The notes below the pieces were generated by a model. It was not told the origin of the DNA. It searched no databases and saw only the letters and a program-made list of their open reading frames with translations. From NCBI GenBank assembly GCA_000697665.1, contig KL197745.1, forward strand, positions 1 to 40,748: 40,748 bases of DNA. Direction: 5' to 3'. Source of the DNA: Jaapia argillacea MUCL 33604. Lineage: Eukaryota; Basidiomycota; Agaricomycetes; Jaapiales; Jaapiaceae. This document shows positions 32,869-40,748 of this stretch, piece by piece. The stretch's first letter is position 1, and each line of letters opens with the position of its first letter. Made by a program: the position numbers and the translations under genes.

Positions 32869-35148
32869 TCACGCCCGTCTATACCCCCTAGCATCATACC
32901 CCGCCCCTTCACTCGACTGACTAAGATGCTGACGCAGATTGGTACTAGCAGTGGGACTATCCGCACCACCAGTAGGGCCATAAGGAGCTAGACGGATATC
33001 GTCGTCGTAGCTCGCATAGTAAGGGTTCAGCGCACCACCAGACTTACTGGGGTATTTCCGAACAGAGTCATGTAAACCAAAGGCTTGTCCGAAATCCATC
33101 TTGCCGTTGGGTGTGTCGGCGATTCGGGGGCCGTGTGCTGGTCGGGAGGAAAAGAGGGTGGTGAAGTAGTATTTGAAGGAGCCGAATATTTCGTGGATGA
33201 AGTCGGCTGTGGGGGGTGGGGGTTTAGGAAATGAAGATAAAACACAAATGTGGAGACAACTCACCGTAGTTGATACTGGAAAGTTGAGCAGGGGGGTCGT
33301 AAGCCAAAGCACGCCAAAGGGGGAGAATGGAAACTGACCTATCCCAGAGAGGACGGAAGATATTCGTCTTGGGTTCACCAGGGATAACGTAGTCATGCCA
33401 GTTGTATCCCCACATCATAAAGGCGGAGAAGAAGACCATCTACGCCGCAAAGAAGTGGATCAGATCAAGGAACGAGGACAAGGTCAGCCCTCGTTCAACA
33501 AAAAAACCCAGCTGCGTGGAACGCTAACCTCGATACAAATAGCCAACGCGTTCAACCCGTTCGCAATATTCGTCTCTGTCCAATAGGCCGTAGCTAACCA
33601 CGCCGCCCCCCAAAAAACGCACCCAATCAGCTCCACCAACCACTACACGGCCAATGGTGAAACTCACGATGTATAACCCTCCCTTCAAGTGCCGTGAACT
33701 ACTCCAAAATCACAAGTTTTTTAACGGTGGGCCAGGAGGAAAACAGAGGGGGTGGGAGGGGGTGGAAGAGAGGGAGACGCACGACGAATCCTTGATACCA
33801 TGTGAACATGACTATCAACTTGATAGCCAAGAATTTGGCTAGGGGTCGACGACCTCGTAGTTCTTCCTTTGTGAGGCCGTAAAAGAGGAATAAACCGTAT
33901 AACGCCACTCTGGAACAATTCCAGCCATTGTCAGAATCGATTGCGTTAGATGGAAAGGGGGGAGGGGGGGGAGAGACGTACGAGATACTGATGAAATCAA
34001 CGATTTCGAGGTATGCATCCGCAAAATGGAAGTTGAAACCACCTGCTTCGCATAAGACGTTATACGCTTGACACACGATTCCTACGACGGATACCACTTC
34101 AACCACCGCGAAGGTTATTCCAAAGTCAGATACCGCAAAAAGGAAAGCAAAAAGGGATGAATTTACGAGGTCGGATAATGACGTATTGCAGAACGGACCA
34201 CTGAGGGGTGGGGTGGGATAAGTGCGAGGAGGGAGGGAAGGGAGCGGAGGGGACGTACTTTCAAGGTGTACATGAAGTAGGCTTTGGTTGGTCTGTACCG
34301 CCAGCAGCAGAACTATTCCCGAGCTCAATCAAAGCAGATACAAAGTAATGAGGTTGGGCTTACGGGGATAGGCAAGGGTCTCTTATCTTTCCGCTCCATA
34401 GCCTTCTCGGCAGAATGCCCCGTTCCCGTCTTTGCTACGTATTCGATGAGAAGTAAGCTGTGTGAGGCGCCATGGGTAAGTAGGTGGCAAATGGGTGAAA
34501 GGGTGAATCATACAGGAATGCGCTAAGGGTGACGGCCTAAAGGAAAGATCAAGGGAGGTTGAGCAACCACATTTCAAGGTGGTTTCTTTCACCACGAACC
34601 TCATACGCTGTGGAAAGAAATCGTAAGTTCGTCCTTGTCATGATGGAGAGGGGAGGGGGTACGAACAGACTTCAATGAGCGCATAGTATGTGTAATCGCG
34701 GAAATATCGGTAGGAGAAGAAAGAGATTATGGCGTAGACGGGCGGCATATACAATATCCGCAAACTGTTCAACCCTCGTCAACACTCCCACCAAACCAAA
34801 ACCGAACAAAGAACAAAACAGACATTTGACGTTGTTCTCCGCGGTTAGTATAGTTTCTGCACGTGAAAAAATGCCAGTGAGAGGTTTGCACGCCACATGG
34901 CAAGAGAGGAGTGATGAGTACACACCGACAATGTTGAAGGATAGTGACCAAGGAGATGAGGACGGTCTAACGAACACAGCCCTCCATTGGCTCACAAACG
35001 CTCATAAAACAAAAGAAACGAAGCGTACAAGCACAGCACAACCTCCCGAAACCGCCCATCCTATAACATGTGTATCCCAATTGATATTATCGCCATTCCA
35101 AAAGGAGCCCTGCTGTACGGCTGCTGTATTGTCTGAGGGACAGCTCAT
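32869..35148 (-). CDS. TMEM184/Ost-alpha (DUF300) family membrane protein
   Basis: The minus-strand ATG at 35148 starts MSCPSDNTAAVQQ. Spliced exons give HVIGWAVSGGCAVL then TVLISLVTILQHC, RNYTNRGEQRQI, LRILYMPPVYAIISFFSYRY and RDYTYYALIE, the signature N-terminal half of the family. Further on are DFISISRVALYGLFLFYGLT, KEELRGRRPLAKFLAIKL and FTWYQGF, the conserved later helices. There are seven predicted membrane segments in the family, and most can be seen here across about ten short introns. The C-terminal tail (GQAFGLHDSVRKYPSK onward) is cytosolic and Ser/Gly-rich, ending YRRA at 32869-32871. Relatives include vertebrate TMEM184, Ost-alpha and plant LAZ1, located in the vacuole/endomembranes. 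The role in fungi is poorly known. Confidence 0.9.
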
Positions 35149-35481
35149 ATGTTGGACGACGTCGACGGGGAGAAGGAGGAAAGCTGAGGTGGATTACAAG
35201 GAGTAAGTCGTGTGTGTGGGTATCGGAAACGATGCCGAAGAAAGTATACAAGGGAGCTCAAGGCTGTTCAGGTCAATGCCGCCGCAGTCAAGCTCTCCAA
35301 AAACCCGAACTGTCTTACGTAATCGAGGTCGCCTAAATCGCCTTGGCATCATTCATCCCCGATTTATCCATTCAGGTCTTGGCAAGGTCCCAGCCTCGAA
35401 CCCCGTGAACACCGCAACATGGCACTATAGCCACACGTGTAAGTAAAGCCATCGGGTTACACATATCCTGCGACATCGGCG
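35149..35481. other. Intergenic stretch between TMEM184-like and Nup107 genes
   Basis: The promoter of the TMEM184-like gene and the 3' UTR of Nup107 should lie here. No coding signal was recognised. Confidence 0.5.
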
Positions 35482-38400
35482 CTACAACACATTTAGAACT
35501 CTAAAAGGGTCAGACCCTCCACCCTCCAACCCGCCCAGCACAGCAGCTCTCACACCTCCCAAATAATCTCCCAACCTCTTCCCATCCTGATTCGTAAAAT
35601 CATCATACAACGCATACCTAGAATCAGCCACGACATTCGCCAACTCTAGTGTTCGCTTCAAGTTCCTACACGAGGTTAAAAGGTTCAATAAACACAGTCC
35701 AGATCCTGGGCAGTGTAGTGTAGGAGGGGGGGAAAGGGGGACTTACTCGGGGAACTTGGTTCGAGAAGCGAATAACATTGAGTGTAGGCGTATGATCAAC
35801 TCGGGGATATAAATCTGCCGAATCCTCACAAGTTCTCGAATACGTCGGTCACCTTTCAAACCCAAGCGCCATTAGCCAAAACTACACCGCCAAACGGCCA
35901 ACGAAACATACCTAAATCCTCCCCGTCAGGAACTAACCAATCGGTAGTCAACAATTTCACAATCATCTCATACGCCTGTTCAACTAACATCTGCCCTCCA
36001 AACCCCTCAGCACGATATCACCCAATCAAAACCAACGCATGAAAAACGCACCTTGTAATCTTTCAACCAAGCAATCCTAGTCTCCTTACTCATATGCTGC
36101 ACCTCCAACGCCTGACATTCCACAACCCTCTCCACCATCTCCCAAACGTTAAAAAACTGCCTATAACCCAAATACTCCGTCGCCTGTTCTGGTGGTTCGG
36201 TGATGGAAGCCAGATCGGGTGGTAACGCGTCCAATAACATCTTTGCCACTTGGACTCGCCCAGCAGCTTTCGAGCGAGACAAAGTTCGCGCGCGTCAAAA
36301 GTCAGAGTTAAGGATATAAGGAAATACAAAAGTTAGAACGAGAATAGTGGTAAGACAAAAAAGTCAACGTACCCAAGAAATACCTCAAGATAACATTAGC
36401 CTGCTCAAGCGCAAACCCGAACGTCCCCTCAAAAAAGGTCGTCCACTCAATCGACCTCAACAAGAACAACTCCCCATCACTCGGTCCACTCTGGAACCCA
36501 ATCACACTCGGTAACGGGCCCTTATTCTGCGGCAGCGCCTACCAAAAAAAAAACCCTATTAGATCCCCACCAGACACAAATCAACGCACAACGAAAACCG
36601 AGTCAAGTCCCACGCGAAAACCTCGCAAGGAAGATCACCCCCACCCCAAACCGCAACTCACCTCAAGAGCCCTCTCAACACTCCTCTCAGCAGCTCCAAC
36701 CCCAACTCTCTCCCTATCAAGCCCATGTTCCTTCGCTCTCTCCAACGCCAACTTCCTCTCTCCAATATCCACATCCAACTCTAACGAACTCAAGAACATA
36801 GCATAACGTTCGACTGCGTTGTCTCCTAGAGCTCCGGCGTAGAGGGCTATTAGGTCTCTTTGGCCTGCGGACTGTGGTGGGGTGGGGGTGGGGTGAGGGA
36901 GTGGGTGGAAATGAAATCAGTCCGCATTTCGAAGCCGCGCCAAGGGAACGGAACGGACCTCTAAGACTTGTAAATAGGCCTCCAAGATAACTTGCATAGC
37001 AAGCGGTGGGACAGGGACGTCTATCAACTGCAAGAACAAACACAAATGCGCAAAGAACCGCGTCATACTCGGGTACCTTACCCACCACAACCAACACCAC
37101 CACAAAATCAACACCAACTCAAAAAACGCAAGGACGAAAAAACTCACTCTGGCGAACCAACATCATACCTCCCGTCTTTCAACCCCCCCGCAAACGATTC
37201 CAGCAAAGCGTCCGTCCTATCCAGTATAATATGCAGCTGCGAAATATGAAACGCATGATCCGCAGGTGGCCTTTCCCCTCATCAGCCTCCCTCCATCTCC
37301 CAAAAAACGCAAAGAACGAAAGAAACTCACCCCTCAATCACACCAACCCCACCCAGTCCCTCCAGCGCACCCCTAACCTCCCTCTCCCACTCCTCCTCCT
37401 CTCTCTCCTCTTCCTCCTTCGTCCACCCCCCTCCTCCCCCTTCCCAAACCCCACTTCGTTCATCCTCCCAAAATGTCGCACCAAGCCTACTCATCTCAGC
37501 ACTCTGTTTTTCCTCGCACATGATGGAGATTTGAGCCCAGAGATGGTCGGACCATGTTTTGCATGCTGATTTTAGGATTAGGGAGGTGGAGGGTGAGGGG
37601 GAGAGGGATGCGTAGAGGGTTCTGTCTTGGGGTGATAGGGTTGGCTGTGACACGAGGAGGAGGAGGGTGAGTGGATTAAGGAGAGATGGGAGGAGGGTGA
37701 GACGTACGTTTAGAGCTGCACGTGTACAAGCCGACTTCCATAATTTCCTCCTCCTATTCCCTCTCCATCCCTCCCCATCATCAATCTCATCCATCCCATC
37801 CTCATCCCTCTGCTCATCCGCTTCAAACCACCTACATTTAGCTACTGCAACGCGAACAAAGGGGGGAAGAGGGACGTACTAATGGCTCTCCAATGGAACA
37901 ACAACGAACCGCGAATACTAGCGGCCCGCCAAGGTTGATGAGCTCTCCTACACAACTCGACAGCGTCATCCAACCTCCCAGCGCGTACATACGCATAAAG
38001 AGTCTGCGACAAACTCTTCTCATAACTCTACCCCCCACACTCAGTACCACACCACACGCAACCAAAACACAAGACTCACAATATCATCCCCAGCAAGACT
38101 CTTCCCCTCCTGCCTACTCCCCACATCCGGATCCATCTCGGTCACACACCCATCCCCTCCCCTCCCCATCCTCAAACCCTGCATAACCCTATACTTTGTA
38201 AACTTCCAATAACCAGTAGTAGCTTCTGGATGTTTAGGTTCTGGAGCTGTTTCGTGTAACCATTCTCGGATGACTACTAGTTCGGAGAGGAGGGGGGAGG
38301 AAGACATTATTGCTTGGGCGAGAGTGGAGGTTGGGGTGTAGGGGTTTTGGGAGAGGAGGGTGTGAGGGGATGGGGAGGGAGTTGGGTCTGTTTTGCGGGC

Positions 38401-38741
38401 GCTGGGAGGGGTAAGAGAGGGGGAGGGGAGGGGGAGAGGGAGAGGGCTCACGGCATTACTGCTTGGAGTAAACCCCAAGTGTTGGATTCCATCCTCAGAG
38501 CCTCGACTTCCTCAAGTGATAACCTCTGTTCTCCCAACTCTTCATTATCTTCAAGTCTACACGGATTACGCGTGTCAAGGGAGAGGAGAGTGGAAAGAGT
38601 GAGGGCGTACTGTTGTCGACAAATGTCCCTTAGACGGGGAGCAAAACCTGATTCGGGGTCGAGGATTGCTGCGAGGTCATTTTTGAGGGATTGACAGAGA
38701 GAAAGCACTTCGGCGCAGGAGGCGTATAACGTCTCTGACAT
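35482..38741 (-). CDS. nup107: Nucleoporin Nup107/Nup84 (Y-complex scaffold)
   Basis: The ATG at 38741 begins MSETLYASCAEVLSLC. The conserved order follows: VIREWLHETAPEP, then TGYWKFTKYRVMQGLR, SYEKSLSQTLYAYVRAG and RLDDAVELCRRAHQPWRA, ASIRGSLLFHW and RRRKLWKSAC. The C-terminus has ANVVADSRYALYDDF, GKRLGDYLGGVRAA and GGSDPFRVLNV, the family's end motif, with the stop at 35482-35484. The protein is all-helical, near 800 residues, split by about 15 introns of around 60 bases, several overlapping CT-rich runs. Nup107/Nup84 joins the tail of the Y-shaped scaffold complex at the nuclear pore, contacting Nup133. This is a single-copy housekeeping gene; I see no break, though exon borders in the CT-rich middle (about 36500-37800) are uncertain. 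Confidence 0.9.
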
Positions 38742-39001
38742 TGCAGCGTTTTAGTTGAAGGGTTAGGACGCGAGCACCGACGAACAACAAGTGGCGGTTT
38801 CTAGGAATGGGAATATATTCCCACGGTAGCACCTCAGCGCCCCTCCGTCCGTCACCCTCAGTAAAAACGAAAGTCAGCCGAAGTCGCGAAATGGAGACTA
38901 AAAGCAAGGGGCATCCCAAGGGGCATCCAATACAAAAGTTTTAGACATCGACTTCACAAAGTTTCCTGGCCAGGACTCCGAACACTTGCACCACAACCAC
39001 C
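38742..39001. promoter_or_regulatory. Divergent intergenic promoter region
   Basis: Nup107 (-) and the short gene starting at 39002 (+) diverge across 260 bases. The stretch next to the plus-strand start is AC-rich (ACCACAACCACC before the ATG), a common fungal leader composition. A nearly exact doubled motif AAGGGGCATCC lies at about 38909 and 38918. No defined factor site can be named. Confidence 0.4.
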
Positions 39002-39241
39002 ATGCCAGTTGCCTCATTCGGCCGCGCAAAGGGTAAGTCGCTCTCGAAACTCAAAGATGATTAGTAGCTAGATGGAATGAGTGCGGCGATTGTTCACCTG
39101 TATTTACTCTATGGATATACAGTACGTGGTCTATTCTACCAGGAGAACTTGGTGCGAACACGAGGAGGTTTGCAATTACGAGAGTATAATCAACGATGTG
39201 GACGAAGAAAGACATGCCTTCAACGGTGCCGTAGTATATGA
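39002..39241 (+). CDS. Short or truncated gene of unknown function
   Basis: The ATG at 39002 in good context (ACCATGCCAG) begins MPVASFGRAK. A strong donor GTAAGT at 39033 and an acceptor ATACAG ending at 39122 define a 90-base intron. Exon 2 reads VRGLFYQENLVRTRGGLQL and ends in a stop at 39239-39241, about 50 residues in total. The promoter-proximal exon looks genuine, but the short product suggests the gene was truncated, perhaps by the mobile DNA that follows. An alternative frame in the same region (TRRTWCEHEEVCNYESI) would need a different splice choice. No family was recognised. Confidence 0.35.
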
Positions 39242-39318
39242 TGATCGGGAGGTAAGGAGGGTGCGTTGAGGGCTCGGAAACCCCATTAATACGGGAGGGA
39301 GCGTAGAGGGACTTGCGA

Positions 39319-40240
39319 TCAAGACCCACACTTCTTGCTCTTTGAAGGGCCTGCTTCGGGCTGAGAAGTTGCCTTGCGCTTCGCCTTCGACTTAGTAGTG
39401 GTAGTGGTGCGAGTTTGCGGGATTTCGTTCGTGATGAGAGCTCCAGGTGTTCGAGTGATCCCGAGGGCTGAATACTCTTGGGGAGAGATCGAAAACTTCT
39501 CGGAAAGTGCTGGATCGAGACCAGAAGGTTCATCGAGCAACGAGTTCCACTTATGTGGGTGATAGTCCTTGATGTGATGTCGCATGTTGTACTTCCAGAA
39601 CACAGGATGCTTCTTTGACGACGGGTTGAGGGGACAGAGGGTACAGAAAAGAGGGACATTTGTCGAAGGGGTATTTTTTGAGAACTTCGTTGCAGGCCCA
39701 TAGCTGAACTTGTGCGACCGAGAGCATGATGAGTGGGATTGAAGGGTCCGTGCCGACAATGAGAGGAGATCGATACTGCAGCTGGTATGACCACAGAAAC
39801 CACATGGTAAGATAGAATCAACCTAGGTTCAGAGAATTAGGAGGAAGGACACATAGGAGTGATAAATGTGGTATGCACCTGTTGACGCAACTTATCCTCG
39901 CCGACACCCCATAGAGAACGAAGGATATGGCCGCCAACGTGGCCACGAACATCGATGTCTTTGAGGATGACTCCACATTGGTGGCAAGACACCTTCTCGG
40001 AGACTTGCTTCTCCAGGATTAAACGTGTTGCATTCTCGATGATGCCGCATGCTAGACCTGCGCAAGGATGAATCAGCGCAGGCCTTCCCGAATGGGAGAT
40101 GTGTTTTAACGTACCGGTAGCATCTTGATACGGGAAGGAGTCACTTGCACCACATGTTGTGAGCATCTTTATGGTGGTTGCATCTGCCTTTGGGTTGAGG
40201 GCACAGTCAACTAGACCTTGAAATTGTTCTTGATCGAGCC
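39319..40240 (-). CDS. Zinc-finger protein of transposon-associated type, 5' end cut off
   Basis: Three exons read in phase: about 40240-40115 (WLDQEQFQGLVDCALNPK), 40057-39879 (CGIIENATRLILEKQ) and 39822-39319. Introns of 57 and 56 bases separate them. Metal-binding pairs are CHQCG with a following VRGHVGGHIL, LPCGFCG with the following C, and FCTLCP followed by WKYNMRHHIKDYHP, a C2H2/BED-like finger. The C-terminus is basic (KSKAKRKATS) and ends KKCGS at 39319. Proteins of this layout are scattered in basidiomycete genomes next to mobile elements; I infer a transposon accessory or captured gene. No start codon was found: the first exon runs straight into the hAT-like terminus at 40242, so the gene is either interrupted there or its first exons lie elsewhere. 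Confidence 0.6.
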
Positions 40241-40405
40241 ACTAGTGATGTTGAGGGCTCGGCTTGAAGCCCAAAGCCGAGCCAAGCCCGACCCTCAAAA
40301 GCCGGGCCAAGCCCGACCCGATAAGAGGCCTGCATAGAGCTTGGGCTCGGGCTTGGTTGGTGGAAAGCCTGAGCCTCAGGCTTGAGCCCAGGCTTTGTAT
40401 GATGG
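40241..40405. mobile_element. hAT-like terminus with GC-rich subterminal repeats
   Basis: The block begins CTAGTGATGTTGAGG and then carries repeated and inverted versions of GGGCTCGGCTT and AAGCCCGACC up to about 40400, ending with GAGCCCAGGCTTTG. GTGATGTTG starts followed by GGCTCGGGCTTGGC-type arrays are characteristic of many basidiomycete hAT elements. Only one end is recognisable. The matching end and target duplication were not found in the window. Confidence 0.55.
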
Positions 40406-40439
40406 GATAGTGGAGAGATATTTGGTGCTGCCAGTGGAC

Positions 40440-40748
40440 TCTGGTACTCAGTTTTCAATGAGCAGGACATAGAACCCAAGCAGCACGAAAGTTGGATAGG
40501 GAGAGGGTGTGTTTGTGACGCCATGTCGCAGTGACAAGTCGCAAATGTCCTCGGTATCATACCGCATCAGGATTCCCACAAAACTCTGGCGGCTCTGGAC
40601 CAGAGCTGTCAGAGCCGATCAGAGCCTGCCAGTGCTGTCAGTCGCCAGTCGCCAGCCAGGTCCAAAAACGCGCCAGAAGGATGTTTTTCAAATTTCTTGT
40701 ACATTCTGCCAGTGCTCCAGTGCTGTCAGACAATGAATTCGATAAATA
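40440..40748. repeat. Short CTGTCAG / CCAGTGCT direct repeats at the window edge
   Basis: CTGTCAG occurs at about 40607, 40636 and 40724, and CCAGTGCT at about 40630 and 40717, together with GTCGCCAGTCGCCAG at about 40641. Motif arrays of this kind lie just inside transposon ends. The window stops before the structure is complete, so the parent element cannot be identified. Confidence 0.45.

Noticed and set aside
39051-39821. A 256-codon minus-strand open frame
   Set aside because: It overlaps the zinc-finger exon in another frame; the zinc-finger frame has paired cysteines and matching introns, while this one is only a serine/arginine-rich shadow.
1-40748. CRISPR array, prokaryotic operons, rRNA genes or integrated virus
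   Set aside because: No regularly spaced identical repeats, no rRNA-like sequence and no viral replication or capsid motif were seen; intron structure shows a eukaryotic nuclear genome.

Overview
The window is the end of a chromosome from a basidiomycete fungus, most likely an Agaricomycotina species; I cannot place it to genus. Base 1 is the telomere: 80 bases of C-strand repeat in mixed 5-, 6- and 7-base units. The fungal signs are many short GT-AG introns of about 43-90 bases, a Nik1-type histidine kinase with a HAMP ladder, a PARP fused to a UBE2Q-like ubiquitin-conjugating domain, and F-box and LRR families typical of basidiomycetes. Gene models below were assembled by eye from reading frames, splice sites and family motifs. 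Exon edges are firm only where exon coordinates are given.

Layout. 1-6350 is a subtelomeric graveyard: telomere, a short interstitial telomere tract, a broken BCS1-type AAA-ATPase, a diverged tandem duplication of about 600 bp, a 1.29-kb DNA transposon remnant with TGTCAGAA ends, and two decayed copies of an alpha/beta hydrolase. 6705-9510 is a 12-exon F-box gene that can be read without a break. 9932-11620 holds an HNH-endonuclease-fold gene and a small orphan gene. 13160-18451 is the group III hybrid histidine kinase. 18452-20696 has no gene I recognise. 20697-24154 holds two tandem LRR paralogues, one intact and one disabled. 24244-25036 is a transposon-like block with a perfect 39-bp inverted repeat. 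25238-25740 is an orphan two-exon gene. 26534-27652 is bounded by another inverted repeat and contains a tRNA-like Pol III unit.

From 27717 the window turns into conserved core genes: the PARP-UBC fusion (+), a TMEM184/Ost-alpha-type membrane protein (-), and nucleoporin Nup107/Nup84 (-). The last 1.7 kb returns to mobile DNA, with a zinc-finger gene of transposon-associated type running into a GC-rich hAT-like terminus and short CTGTCAG repeats.

The genes do not form a pathway. The pattern is a gradient from telomere-proximal decay and mobile DNA into single-copy housekeeping genes. The most interesting items are the PARP-UBC fusion, the irregular telomere repeat, and three separate inverted-repeat elements, one of which ends about 65 bp upstream of the PARP-UBC start codon.
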